From contig JAXDNY010000044.1 in the NCBI GenBank assembly GCA_034669145.1, positions 1-24,136 of the forward strand: a DNA stretch of 24,136 nucleotides, read 5' to 3'. A program made the translations under genes and the position numbers. Below, in pieces: positions 1 to 7,425 of this stretch (position 1 is its first letter; the number at the start of each line of letters is the position of its first letter). Below the pieces are notes generated by a model. That model saw only the letters and a program-made list of their open reading frames with translations. It searched no databases and was not told the origin of the DNA. This DNA is from PALSA-894 sp034669145. GTDB lineage: Bacteria; Pseudomonadota; Alphaproteobacteria; Rhizobiales; Xanthobacteraceae.

Positions 1-249
1 GTCTTCGTCGGCAGCGAAGCCCGGATGCTGATGAAGCTCGTGATCGATGGCGCGACCGATCGCGTGGTCGGCTGCCACATCGTCGGGCCGGATGCCGGCG
101 AGATCATCCAGGCGCTCGGCGTCGCGATCAAGATGGGCGCCACCAAGGCCGATTTCGATGCGACCGTGGCGGTGCATCCGACCGTCGGCGAAGAGTTCGT
201 CACGATGCGCACCATGACGGCGAGCTATGTCCGCGAGGCGGCGGAATAG
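1..249 (+). CDS. gor: Glutathione-disulfide reductase, C-terminal fragment
   Basis: This is the last 82 codons of a gene that enters from the left edge; the frame is open from base 1. The protein is the dimerisation domain of a class I pyridine nucleotide-disulfide oxidoreductase. It contains the HPTVGEEFVTM segment, whose histidine and following glutamate act as the proton relay on the partner subunit's flavin and disulfide site. The exact spacing HPT-x-x-EEFVTM points to glutathione reductase rather than dihydrolipoamide or mercuric reductase. The enzyme would reduce GSSG with NADPH in the cytoplasm. The FAD and NADPH domains and the redox-active cysteines lie outside the window, so the substrate assignment rests on the C-terminus only. 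Confidence 0.85.
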   Translation, partial: VFVGSEARMLMKLVIDGATDRVVGCHIVGPDAGEIIQALGVAIKMGATKADFDATVAVHPTVGEEFVTMRTMTASYVREAAE

Positions 250-264
250 CGCAGCGCGCTCCGG

Positions 265-293
265 TTGACTAACAGTCCGTTGCAACGAAAGAT
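265..293 (+). promoter_or_regulatory. Candidate sigma-70 promoter for the six-cysteine peptide gene
   Basis: A TTGACT hexamer at 265-270 is followed after 17 bases by AAAGAT at 288-293. It lies in the 90-base gap after the reductase gene, upstream of the small secreted protein at 340. The -35 is close to consensus and the -10 is weak. This is a prediction from sequence only. Confidence 0.3.
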
Positions 294-298
294 GCCTC

Positions 299-324
299 GC
301 GCCCGGTCGCTGGAGATCGGGCGC
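299..324 (+). promoter_or_regulatory. Leader hairpin ahead of the six-cysteine peptide gene
   Basis: A perfect 7-bp GC-only stem (GCGCCCG at 299-305, CGGGCGC at 318-324) encloses a 12-base loop. It sits between the candidate promoter and the strong ribosome-binding site GGGGGAGGAA just before the ATG at 340. It could end transcription of the upstream reductase gene or shape the leader of the small gene. No T-run follows it, so a classical terminator is unlikely. Confidence 0.35.
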
Positions 325-339
325 ATGGGGGAGGAATTC

Positions 340-564
340 ATGACATTACGACGTCTTGTCGTCGGCGCGTTCAGCGCAGCAGTTTTCATGAGCATGTTCG
401 CAGTGGGCAGCGACGCGACCGCTGAAATGAAGACAAAAGCCAAACGCGGCGGCGCCGACATTTGCAAGACCGTTCCGCAGCCTGAGTGCAATCTGTTCCT
501 GAAGGCGACCTGCACGCAGCCGAGCAAGTGCGGCGGCTGTCTGAAGTGGGTGTGCAAGCTTTAG
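340..564 (+). CDS. Small secreted six-cysteine protein
   Basis: A 74-residue protein of no recognised family. The ATG at 340 is chosen because GGGGGAGGAA lies just upstream and because the first 28 residues form a signal peptide: MTLRR, a hydrophobic core, then an A-T-A cleavage region. The earlier in-frame TTG at 265 would bury this signal. The mature part of about 46 residues is basic and has six cysteines at 42, 50, 58, 64, 67 and 72, which could form three disulfides or bind metal. The final CGGC and the even spacing suggest a compact extracytoplasmic fold. The gene stands alone, with its own candidate promoter and a leader hairpin. The function is unknown. Confidence 0.7.
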   Translation: MTLRRLVVGAFSAAVFMSMFAVGSDATAEMKTKAKRGGADICKTVPQPECNLFLKATCTQPSKCGGCLKWVCKL

Positions 565-580
565 CGCTAGCGATGCTGGT

Positions 581-595
581 GTCCTGGATCAGGAC
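581..595. terminator. Short palindrome between convergent genes, possible terminator
   Basis: GTCCTG-GAT-CAGGAC forms a perfect 6-bp stem with a 3-base loop. It lies in the 36-base gap between the ends of the six-cysteine gene (+) and the MFS gene (-). Its position suits a bidirectional terminator, but it has no T-run. Confidence 0.3.
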
Positions 596-600
596 CTCGC

Positions 601-1776
601 TCACGGTTTCGCCTCATGGCGCGGCGGGCGCTGCCACAGGCGCCAGATGATGAATACGATGAATGCGAGATGGAATGCGCCGTTATGGATGAACAGCGCC
701 TGCGGTCCGATCCAGCCCATCATCCAGGCGGCCGTCGTCGGGCCGACGATCGCCCCGATCGTGTAGGCGAGCAGCAATCCGGTGGACACCTCCACGGCGT
801 TCCCGCGTCCGCCAAGGTCCTGCGCGTGACTTGAGGCAAGCGGGTAGAGCATCAAAGACGACGCGCCGACCGCGGCCGCGAGCGCGATCAGCACCCATGC
901 CTCGCTCCTGGCGAACCACACCAGCGCCCCCTGAGCCGCGATCGCGACCGCGACGGCGACCAGCATGATGTGACGGCGGTCGCTATGATCGGCGAGCCGT
1001 CCGACCGGCCATTGCACCAGCGCCGCGCCGACGATCGCCGCGGTGATGAAGCTCGCAACGCCACCCGCGCCGAGCCCGCTGCGCTCGGCGAACACCGGCG
1101 CGAGCGACCAGAACGTGCCGTTCGCGATCCCTGAGACCAGTGCGCCAACGACCCCGACCGGCGAGATGCGAAACAGCCAGCCGAGGCGCAGCCGCGGCAC
1201 CGGCGGCGGCTCGGGCGGATCGCTGCGGGTGTAGGCCAGCGGCAGCACCGACAGCGCGAGCGCGGACGCGACGATCGAGAACGACACAAACGAGGTGGTC
1301 GAGATGAACCGGATCGCCTGCTGGCCGGTCGCACTGCCCGCGTAGTGGACGATCTGGTAGAGCGCGAGCACGCGGCCGCGCACCACGTTGTCGGCCTTGT
1401 CGTGCATCCAGCTTTCGATCGCGGCGTAGAGCCCGGCAAAGCAGAACCCCGTGACCGCGCGGATGGCCGCCCAGGCTGCCGGCTCGACGAAGATCGGATG
1501 CGCGAGCGTTGCGACCGCGCTGATCGCGACAAACGCCGAAAATGCCCGGATATGCCCCGCGCGCGCGATGATGCGCGGCGCCGCGAGGCACCCGATTAGC
1601 ATGCCGCCGAAATAGGCCGACCCGATCAAGCCGATGGAGAGCGGCGGGAATGACGCCGCGGTCGCGCTCAGCGGGATCAGCGTGTTCGCGAGCCCGTTGC
1701 CGGCGATCAGGATGAAGACCGCGGCGAGCAGCGCTGAGACCTGGGCGTAGGCTGGATGAAGGGGCATGGAACTCAT
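601..1776 (-). CDS. MFS transporter, YcaD-like
   Basis: A 391-residue inner-membrane protein with about twelve hydrophobic segments, the usual size for a major facilitator. The stretch following TM5 reads ESWMHDKADNVVRGRVLALY. This matches the ESWL-(N)-RGR-x-LA-x-Y signature of the YcaD-like MFS subgroup, whose substrates are mostly unknown. The start is taken at the ATG whose complement is 1774-1776 (MSSMPLHP). A second ATG at 1767 is possible, and neither has a strong ribosome-binding site. The same frame runs open further upstream, but that part lacks membrane character and overlaps the DAHP synthase gene. It is transcribed away from aroG, with 94 bases between the starts. The direction of transport cannot be inferred. 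Confidence 0.8.
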   Translation of the reverse strand: MSSMPLHPAYAQVSALLAAVFILIAGNGLANTLIPLSATAASFPPLSIGLIGSAYFGGMLIGCLAAPRIIARAGHIRAFSAFVAISAVATLAHPIFVEPAAWAAIRAVTGFCFAGLYAAIESWMHDKADNVVRGRVLALYQIVHYAGSATGQQAIRFISTTSFVSFSIVASALALSVLPLAYTRSDPPEPPPVPRLRLGWLFRISPVGVVGALVSGIANGTFWSLAPVFAERSGLGAGGVASFITAAIVGAALVQWPVGRLADHSDRRHIMLVAVAVAIAAQGALVWFARSEAWVLIALAAAVGASSLMLYPLASSHAQDLGGRGNAVEVSTGLLLAYTIGAIVGPTTAAWMMGWIGPQALFIHNGAFHLAFIVFIIWRLWQRPPRHEAKP

Positions 1777-1814
1777 AGATGGTTTCCCGACAGCCGCTCC
1801 GCGCGGCTTCCGGG

Positions 1815-1842
1815 ATGACAGGGCACGTTTCTGGTGTATAAA
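1815..1842 (+). promoter_or_regulatory. Candidate sigma-70 promoter of DAHP synthase
   Basis: ATGACA at 1815-1820 and TATAAA at 1837-1842 are separated by 16 bases. They lie 29 bases before the DAHP synthase start codon, inside the 94-base divergent gap. The -10 element is unusually AT-rich for this genome. There is no sign of a leader peptide or attenuator. Confidence 0.45.
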
Positions 1843-1870
1843 CCCCGGCAATTGCAAGGAGTTATGCGTC

Positions 1871-3259
1871 ATGGCCGAGCGTTGGGCCCCCGATAGCTGG
1901 CGGGGAAAGCCAGTCGTCCAGTTGCCCCAGTACCCGGATGCCGCAAAGCTCGGCGCCGTGGAGGCCAAACTCGCGTCGTTTCCGCCGCTGGTTTTTGCCG
2001 GCGAGGCGCGCAATCTGAAGAAGTCGCTCGCGCGCGTGGCGGCGGGCGAGGCTTTCCTGCTGCAAGGCGGTGATTGCGCGGAGAGCTTCGAGGATCACTC
2101 GGCGAACTCGATCCGCGACTTCTTCCGCGTCTTCCTGCAGATGGCGGTGGTGCTCACCTTCGCGGCCGCCTCGCCGGTGGTGAAGGTCGGCCGCATCGCC
2201 GGCCAGTTCGCCAAGCCGCGCTCGTCATCCGTCGAGAAGCGTAACGGCATCGAGCTGCCGAGCTATCGCGGCGACATCGTCAACGGCGCCGAGTTCACCG
2301 CGGCCGCGCGCACGCCCGACCCGCAACGGTTGATCGAGGCCTATCACCAGTCCGCAGCGACCTTGAACCTGCTGCGCGCCTTCGCGCATGGCGGATATGC
2401 GAGTCTCGGCCGTGTCCACCAATGGATGCTTGGTTTTGTAAAAGACCCGAAGGCGATGGACCGCTATCGGGAAGTCGCCGACCGCATCACCGAGACGCTG
2501 AACTTCATGCAAGCCTGCGGCCTCGATCTGGAAGACCATCCCGAGTTGCGCGGCACGGATGTCTACACCAGCCACGAGGCGCTCCTGCTCGGCTTCGAGC
2601 AGGCGATGACGCGGCAGGATTCGACCACCGGCGACTGGTACTGCACGTCGGGCCACATGGTCTGGATCGGCGACCGCACACGCCAGGCGGACCACGCGCA
2701 TGTGGAATATTTCCGCGGCATCAAGAATCCGATCGGCCTCAAGTGCGGCCCGTCGCTGAAAGCCGACGACCTGATCCGGCTGACCGACGCGCTCAATCCC
2801 GAAAACGAGGCGGGCAGGCTCACGCTGATCTGCCGCTTCGGCGCCGACAAGGCGGGCGATCACCTGCCGGCGCTGGTGCGCGCCGTGCAGCGCGAGGGCC
2901 GCGCGGTGGTGTGGTCGTGCGACCCGATGCACGGCAACACGATCACGGCCGAGAGCGGCTACAAGACGCGGCCGTTCGACCGCATCCTGTCGGAGGTAAG
3001 GACCTTCTTCGCCGTCCATGCCGCCGAGGGTACGCATGGCGGCGGCGTGCATCTGGAGATGACCGGCAAGGACGTCACGGAATGCACCGGCGGTGCGCGC
3101 GCGATCAGCGATCAGGATCTGAACGACCGCTATCACACGCTGTGCGACCCGCGGCTCAATGCCGAGCAGGCGATCGAGCTCGCTTTCCTGCTGGCCGAAT
3201 TGCTCAAGGCCGAGAGAGCAGGGAAGGCGAAGCCGCTGCAGGTAGCGGCGGGGTTGTAA
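1871..3259 (+). CDS. aroG: 3-deoxy-7-phosphoheptulonate (DAHP) synthase, class II
   Basis: A 462-residue cytoplasmic enzyme that condenses phosphoenolpyruvate and erythrose 4-phosphate, the first step of the shikimate pathway. It is a full-length class II (plant-like, AroA-II) DAHP synthase. The four metal ligands expected for this family are visible: Cys69 in LLQGGDCAESF, His354 in PMHGNT, Glu396 in HLEMTGKDVTECTGG and Asp426 in HTLCDPRLN. The PEP-binding stretch SYRGDIVNG and the GPSLKADDL segment are also intact. The start is the ATG at 1871, with AAGGAG nine bases upstream; the reading frame stays open further 5' but without a ribosome-binding site. It is unlinked to other aro genes here. 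The class is certain; the gene symbol follows common usage in this order. Confidence 0.93.
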   Translation: MAERWAPDSWRGKPVVQLPQYPDAAKLGAVEAKLASFPPLVFAGEARNLKKSLARVAAGEAFLLQGGDCAESFEDHSANSIRDFFRVFLQMAVVLTFAAASPVVKVGRIAGQFAKPRSSSVEKRNGIELPSYRGDIVNGAEFTAAARTPDPQRLIEAYHQSAATLNLLRAFAHGGYASLGRVHQWMLGFVKDPKAMDRYREVADRITETLNFMQACGLDLEDHPELRGTDVYTSHEALLLGFEQAMTRQDSTTGDWYCTSGHMVWIGDRTRQADHAHVEYFRGIKNPIGLKCGPSLKADDLIRLTDALNPENEAGRLTLICRFGADKAGDHLPALVRAVQREGRAVVWSCDPMHGNTITAESGYKTRPFDRILSEVRTFFAVHAAEGTHGGGVHLEMTGKDVTECTGGARAISDQDLNDRYHTLCDPRLNAEQAIELAFLLAELLKAERAGKAKPLQVAAGL

Positions 3260-3283
3260 GGATCTGAATTCATGCCAATTCAG

Positions 3284-3307
3284 CCGGATGTCGCCAAGCG
3301 CATCCGG
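3284..3307 (+). terminator. Inverted repeat after DAHP synthase, possible terminator
   Basis: CCGGATG (3284-3290) and CATCCGG (3301-3307) form a 7-bp stem with a 10-base loop, 25 bases past the aroG stop codon. No T-run follows. A second, shorter inverted repeat (GAATT...AATTC, 3266-3281) precedes it. Either could end the aroG transcript, but neither is a classical intrinsic terminator. Confidence 0.3.
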
Positions 3308-3435
3308 ATGGTCCAAACTGTTCGCTTGATTCCACCGCCTATTCACGAGGTTCCATTGTCGGCCGGGACTCAAACCGCTGGTCGAGAGATTGAGTCAACG
3401 CGTAGAGGATAGCAATGTTGACGAGGATTTTCTGA

Positions 3436-3477
3436 ATGGAGCTGTTACCGGTTGGACTGGCGGTGATGTCATCATGA
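3436..3477 (+). CDS. Possible 13-codon leader ORF coupled to the DnaJ-like gene
   Basis: A short frame encoding MELLPVGLAVMSS has GAGG nine bases before its ATG. Its TGA overlaps the next gene's ATG in an ATGA arrangement at 3474-3477. That geometry would let ribosomes terminating here restart on the DnaJ-like gene, which has only a weak ribosome-binding site of its own. It could be chance. Conservation of the short frame in relatives would decide. Confidence 0.3.
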   Translation: MELLPVGLAVMSS

Positions 3478-4409
3478 GCGTGCCCGGCATGAACAACATG
3501 ATGATCGGTGGCGCGATTTGCGTCGTCGGTTTGATTGTCACGGTCGTATCGGCATCGAGCGGCGGCAACCGCTTTGTCTTCGCCTGGGGCGCGATCCTGT
3601 TCGGTGGGTTCCAGCTGGTGCGCGGCCTGATCGCATTCCTGAACTATTCGCCCGGCGAGGCCGAACCAGCTTCAAGTCGGCCCGCCGTCGCGGCGCCACC
3701 GCAGCTTCGCCCGATCGCAAGCTTCCCCGAGCCCGCGCGCATCCTGATCGAGGCGCTGTCGGGCGCGATCCGTCGCCCCTCGCAACCAACACCGCAGGAA
3801 CTCGCCGCGATCCGCTCGGTGCTCGCGGCCACGCTCAATGCGGTCGTCAGCGATGCCGATCTTGTCGCCGCCGCGAAAGAGCGCGGACAAAGCGCGGAGG
3901 GTATGGTCCCGTTCATTGAAAAAAGAAAATCGTTGCTCGATTTGCAGATGCGGCAAGCGATCCTGCGCGGCTGCTTCCTGGTGCTAATGGCCGGCGGCCC
4001 GCGGCCTTACGCCATGCCCGCGGTGCTGAGCCTCGGCAAGGCGATGGGGTTGGAGGAAGCGCCGGTAAGGCAAATTGTGGCCGATCTGACGGGTCCGCTC
4101 GACGGGGCACCGCGCGAAATCCTCGTGAGGCTTGATTCCAAACGGGCCGAGGAGGGTGGCGCAATCGAATTGCGTTACTCCGCGCTCATGGAGTGCAGTG
4201 CGTGCCGCGGCGTCGGAGGCGACTGCAAGACCTGCAATGACGACGGCCGCGTCCCTGTTGAGCAACCGCTCACGATCAAGCTACCCGACAAGCTGAAAAC
4301 CGGTGATCGGCTCAGATGCGACGGTCGCGGCGACGCCCCGATGTCCGGTGGCCGACCGGGTGATTTGTTCATCCGCATCGCTGTGGACGAAGCCAGGCCG
4401 AGCGCGTGA
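3474..4409 (+). CDS. Membrane-anchored protein with TerB-like region and DnaJ-type zinc finger/C-terminal domain, no J domain
   Basis: A 311-residue protein. Two hydrophobic segments (about residues 9-27 and 33-56) anchor it, with a cytoplasmic remainder. A helical stretch at about 140-205 (LDLQMRQAIL, then LGKAMGLEEAPVRQIV) resembles the TerB fold found in DjlA-type co-chaperones. Residues 241-254 have two CxxC motifs (C241/C244, C251/C254). They lead into a region like the DnaJ C-terminal substrate-binding domain: LTIKLPDKLKTGDRLR, then GGRPGDLFIRI. There is no HPD motif, so it cannot stimulate Hsp70 in the usual way. A frame extension to a TTG at 3390 exists; the ATG at 3474 is preferred because the membrane segment then starts the protein. 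The next gene overlaps by 4 bases (GTGA). The domain calls are by eye and the function is unknown. Confidence 0.65.
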   Translation: MSVPGMNNMMIGGAICVVGLIVTVVSASSGGNRFVFAWGAILFGGFQLVRGLIAFLNYSPGEAEPASSRPAVAAPPQLRPIASFPEPARILIEALSGAIRRPSQPTPQELAAIRSVLAATLNAVVSDADLVAAAKERGQSAEGMVPFIEKRKSLLDLQMRQAILRGCFLVLMAGGPRPYAMPAVLSLGKAMGLEEAPVRQIVADLTGPLDGAPREILVRLDSKRAEEGGAIELRYSALMECSACRGVGGDCKTCNDDGRVPVEQPLTIKLPDKLKTGDRLRCDGRGDAPMSGGRPGDLFIRIAVDEARPSA

Positions 4410-4675
4410 AAGACAATCCGTTCAACTATGTGGCCGCCGTCGCCGCGGCCGTTTCGATGGTCCTGGCGTTCATGCCGTATTTGCCGCGGCACAGGAGGTA
4501 CATTCGCTACGCCGCGATATTCTTTCTTGGGATGCTGGTGGGGAGCCTGTGCGCCTCCCTGTTCACGCACGCAACGACAGTGTTCCAGTTAGGGATACCC
4601 TGGATCTGGCTGCTCGGCGCAGCCGTCGTCGCAGTCATTGTCATCGGCGTCATTCTGTTGCTGGTTAGCGGTTGA
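4406..4675 (+). CDS. Small three-segment membrane protein
   Basis: An 89-residue, strongly hydrophobic protein with three predicted membrane segments (about 8-26, 34-55 and 62-88). The loop PRHRRYIR between the first two is positive and probably cytoplasmic. It starts at a GTG whose last bases overlap the stop of the DnaJ-like gene (GTGA), so the two are almost certainly translated together and may form a complex. No known family was recognised. There is no conserved polar residue in the membrane segments that would suggest a channel or transporter. Confidence 0.65.
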   Translation: MKDNPFNYVAAVAAAVSMVLAFMPYLPRHRRYIRYAAIFFLGMLVGSLCASLFTHATTVFQLGIPWIWLLGAAVVAVIVIGVILLLVSG

Positions 4676-4778
4676 TACGAGAGAACTGTTTCAACCGCGA
4701 TGCAGTGACGCCGTTCGTTTCTGAGGTAGAGTGGGTCGCGACTTCGGTTGCGCCCGATTCTCCAACGGAGCGAAGATC

Positions 4779-5135
4779 TTGTTTGCTCGGATGTGGCGCG
4801 CCACGATCAACTCGTGGCGCGGAATTCTAGCCGCAGCAAAGTCCGAAGCCGCGTTCCGCGAGGAACTGGTCGCGCTCGCGCTCAGCGTCCCGCTCGCGTT
4901 CCTGATCACGCCGCTCGCCTGGAAGCGCCTTGCGCTGATCGGTGTGATCTTGCTGCTGCTTGCGGTCGAACTGCTCAACACCGCGATCGAAAAGCTGTCC
5001 GACTATGTGACCGCGACCCATCATCCCGATATCGGCCGCATCAAGGATATGGGCTCGGCCGCGGTCGGTGTCGCGCTTGCCGTCGCGGGCTTTACCTGGC
5101 TGCTCGCGCTCGCCGAATGGCTGGGGCTGCTCTAG
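4779..5135 (+). CDS. dgkA: Diacylglycerol kinase, prokaryotic DgkA type
   Basis: An inner-membrane enzyme that phosphorylates diacylglycerol to phosphatidic acid with ATP, recycling lipid left from envelope glucan synthesis. From the TTG at 4779 it is 118 residues, close to the family's roughly 120. Three membrane segments are seen (about 30-47, 49-66 and 90-115). The active-site pattern is intact: Glu64, Asn67, Glu71 and Asp75 in VELLNTAIEKLSD, with the same spacing as E69, N72, E76 and D80 of the E. coli enzyme. The GRIKDMGSAAVG motif follows. The TTG is preferred because GGAG lies eight bases upstream. GTG 4731 (with GAGG close by) and ATG 4791 are alternatives in frame. Confidence 0.85.
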   Translation: MFARMWRATINSWRGILAAAKSEAAFREELVALALSVPLAFLITPLAWKRLALIGVILLLLAVELLNTAIEKLSDYVTATHHPDIGRIKDMGSAAVGVALAVAGFTWLLALAEWLGLL

Positions 5136-5193
5136 CGCGAGATCATGCTCTAGCCACGTTGCGGCGTGCCCGCGCACTCGCTACATCTTTTTC

Positions 5194-6936
5194 ATGAACG
5201 CCCGTCCCGCCGACCGCCTCGCCATCGCGCTCGCGCAGCTCAATCCGACTGTCGGCGATGTCGCCGGCAACACTGAGAAAGTGCGCAAGGCGCGCGCGCA
5301 GGCCAAGGATCAGGGCGCCGATCTCGTCATTTTCCCCGAGTTGTTCATCGCGGGCTACATGCCCGAGGACCTCGTCCTCAAGCCTGCCTTCCAGGCCGCG
5401 TGCCGCTCTGCGGTCGAAGCGCTCGCGCGCGAGACGGCGGACGGCGGTCCGGCCGTGCTGGTCGGCGTGCCCTGGGTGGACGACGGCAAGCTCTACAACG
5501 CCTATCTCCACCTCGAAGGCGGCAAGATCGCCGCGGCACGCTACAAGGTCGATCTGCCGAACTATGGCGTGTTCGACGAGAAGCGCGTGTTCGCGCCGGG
5601 ACCGCTGCCGGGCCCGATCGTGCTCAAGCGCGTGCGCATTGGTATCCCGGTCTGCGAGGACATCTGGGGGCCGGACGTGGTCGAATGCATCGCGGAGACC
5701 GGCGGCGAGATTCTGCTGGTGCCGAACGGCTCGCCCTACCATCGCGACAAGACGCAGGTGCGGCTCAACATCGCGGTCGCGCGCGTGGTCGAGAGCGGCC
5801 TGCCGCTGGTCTATCTCAACACCGTCGGCGGACAGGACGAGATCGTGTTCGACGGCGGTTCGTTCGGGCTGAATGCCGACCGTTCGTTCGCCTTCCAGCT
5901 GCCGGCGTTCCGCGAATGCGTCGTCACCACGCAGTGGGTGCGCGAGGGCGGCGCGTGGCGCTGCCTGCCGTCCGAGAACGCGCTGATCGAGGAGGGCGAC
6001 GAAGCCGACTACGCGGCCTGTGTGCTGGGTTTGCGCGATTACGTCGACAAGAACGGCTTCAAGGGCGTCGTATTCGGCCTCTCCGGCGGCATCGACAGCG
6101 CGCTCTGCGCCGCGATGGCGGTCGACGCGTTGGGCGCGGATCGGGTGCGCGCCGTGATGCTGCCCTATCGCTACACCTCGCAGGACTCGCTGGAGGACGC
6201 CGCCGCGGTCGCGAAGGCGCTCGGCATCCGCTACGACATTGTGCCGATAGCGGCCCCGGTCGAAGGCTTCGAGGAAGCGCTGAAGCCGCTGTTTGCCGGC
6301 ACCAATCGCGACATCACCGAAGAAAATCTCCAGTCGCGCACGCGCGGCACCATCCTGATGGCGATCTCCAACAAGTTCGGCCTGATGGTGGTGACGACCG
6401 GCAACAAGTCGGAAATGTCGGTCGGCTACGCGACGATCTACGGCGACATGAACGGCGGCTTCAATCCGATCAAGGACCTCTACAAGACGCAGGTGTTTCG
6501 CCTGAGCGCGCTGCGCAACACGTGGAAGCCGGCCGGCGCGCTCGGACCGGACGGCGTGGTGATCCCGGAGCGCGTCATCACCAAGCCGCCGACCGCGGAG
6601 TTGCGCGAGAACCAGACCGATCAGGACACGCTGCCGCCTTACGACGTGCTTGATGCGATCCTTGAGCGGCTGGTGGAGCGCGAAACGCCGATTGCCGACA
6701 TCGTCGCGGAGGGCTTCGACCGCGAGACCGTGATGCGCGTCGACCGCATGCTCAACCTCGCCGAATACAAGCGGCGTCAAGCCGCACCGGGCGTGAAGGT
6801 CACGCTGCGCAACTTCGGCCGCGACCGGCGCTATCCGATCGTCAACAAATTCCGCGATCCCGGCACGCCGTTGCCCAAGCCCGACGCGACGGTCAGCGCC
6901 GCCGCCATCATGAAAACCGGCGCGCTGGATTTTTGA
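5194..6936 (+). CDS. nadE: Glutamine-dependent NAD+ synthetase
   Basis: A 580-residue two-domain cytoplasmic enzyme that makes NAD+ from deamido-NAD+ with ATP and glutamine, the last step of NAD synthesis. The N-terminal nitrilase-like glutaminase domain has its catalytic triad: Glu49 (IFPELF), Lys118 (YKVDLPNYGVF) and Cys154 (PVCEDIWG). The C-terminal synthetase domain has the ATP-binding P-loop SGGIDS at 297-302, and further on RGTILMAISNKFG and TTGNKSEMSVGY. The length fits the glutaminase-fused bacterial type. The ATG at 5194 fits the family start but has no clear ribosome-binding site. The 58-base gap after dgkA could allow co-transcription. Confidence 0.95.
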   Translation: MNARPADRLAIALAQLNPTVGDVAGNTEKVRKARAQAKDQGADLVIFPELFIAGYMPEDLVLKPAFQAACRSAVEALARETADGGPAVLVGVPWVDDGKLYNAYLHLEGGKIAAARYKVDLPNYGVFDEKRVFAPGPLPGPIVLKRVRIGIPVCEDIWGPDVVECIAETGGEILLVPNGSPYHRDKTQVRLNIAVARVVESGLPLVYLNTVGGQDEIVFDGGSFGLNADRSFAFQLPAFRECVVTTQWVREGGAWRCLPSENALIEEGDEADYAACVLGLRDYVDKNGFKGVVFGLSGGIDSALCAAMAVDALGADRVRAVMLPYRYTSQDSLEDAAAVAKALGIRYDIVPIAAPVEGFEEALKPLFAGTNRDITEENLQSRTRGTILMAISNKFGLMVVTTGNKSEMSVGYATIYGDMNGGFNPIKDLYKTQVFRLSALRNTWKPAGALGPDGVVIPERVITKPPTAELRENQTDQDTLPPYDVLDAILERLVERETPIADIVAEGFDRETVMRVDRMLNLAEYKRRQAAPGVKVTLRNFGRDRRYPIVNKFRDPGTPLPKPDATVSAAAIMKTGALDF

Positions 6937-6942
6937 CTCACT

Positions 6943-6990
6943 CCGCCCTCATCCTGAGGAGGCCGCGAAGCGGCCGTCTCGAAGGATGGC
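6943..6990 (+). repeat. Structured intergenic repeat, copy A
   Basis: First of seven copies in the window of a palindromic element. Outer arms are CATCCT and AGGATG; between them are conserved GAGG and GTCTCG blocks and a variable inner stem, here GGCCGC-GAA-GCGGCC. It follows the nadE stop by six bases and may also act as a transcript end or mRNA stabiliser. Confidence 0.85.
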
Positions 6991-7041
6991 CGCAAGCTCA
7001 AATCTCAACTACGCGCCGTGACCGCTTGCGCAGCACTTTCT

Positions 7042-7089
7042 CCGCCCTCATCCTGAGGAGCCGACCGACGGTCGGCGTCTCGAAGGAGG
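7042..7089 (+). repeat. Structured intergenic repeat, copy B
   Basis: Same orientation as copy A. The inner stem is CCGACC-GAC-GGTCGG. Its right outer arm has changed from AAGGATGG to AAGGAGGG, which makes an ideal ribosome-binding site for the GIY-YIG gene starting at 7099. Confidence 0.8.
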
Positions 7090-7098
7090 GGGCGGCCC

Positions 7099-7416
7099 GT
7101 GATCGACGGGGCATATCTCTACATCGTGCGTTGCGCGGATGGCAGCTATTACTGCGGAACGGCGCGCCACCGTTTGGAAAAGCGGGTCGCGCAACACAAC
7201 GCCGGGCATTTTGGTGGATACACCGCGACACGCCTCCCTGTGACGCTGGTTTTCTCGGAATGGTTTGAGCGCATCGCGGATGCGATTGCAGCCGAGCGGC
7301 AGATCAAAGGCTGGTCTCGCGCTAAGAAAGAAGCCTTGATGCGTGGCGATTTTGAATTGCTGCGAACTTTGTCGAAGCGATCTCCGAAGATCAGATCATC
7401 CGGGGAAGCCGTCTAA
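7099..7416 (+). CDS. GIY-YIG domain endonuclease-like protein
   Basis: A 105-residue single-domain protein of the short YhbQ/UPF0213-like GIY-YIG group. The GIY-type element is LYIVRC (Tyr8) and the YIG-type element is YYCGT (residues 17-21). Arg29 and Glu66 (AAERQIKGW) match the catalytic arginine and metal-binding glutamate of the fold. Such stand-alone proteins are presumed nucleases in DNA repair or turnover; the role is rarely known. The start is the GTG at 7099, with AAGGAGG nine bases upstream. That ribosome-binding site lies inside repeat copy B, and the gene is bracketed by repeats on both sides, so the repeats may have moved or shaped its expression. Confidence 0.85.
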   Translation: MIDGAYLYIVRCADGSYYCGTARHRLEKRVAQHNAGHFGGYTATRLPVTLVFSEWFERIADAIAAERQIKGWSRAKKEALMRGDFELLRTLSKRSPKIRSSGEAV

Positions 7417-7425
7417 GAGCGTGCG

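Noticed and set aside
3355..3396. A sequence resembling a tRNA T-arm on the minus strand (GGTTTGAGTCCCGG), suggesting a tRNA or attachment-site remnant
   Set aside because: The T-stem does not pair, the loop lacks the conserved C, and no acceptor, anticodon arm or integrase is nearby.
5143..6780. A 545-codon minus-strand frame opposite nadE
   Set aside because: It is antisense to a gene with an intact catalytic triad and P-loop. Its product is rich in His, Arg and Asp with no domain.
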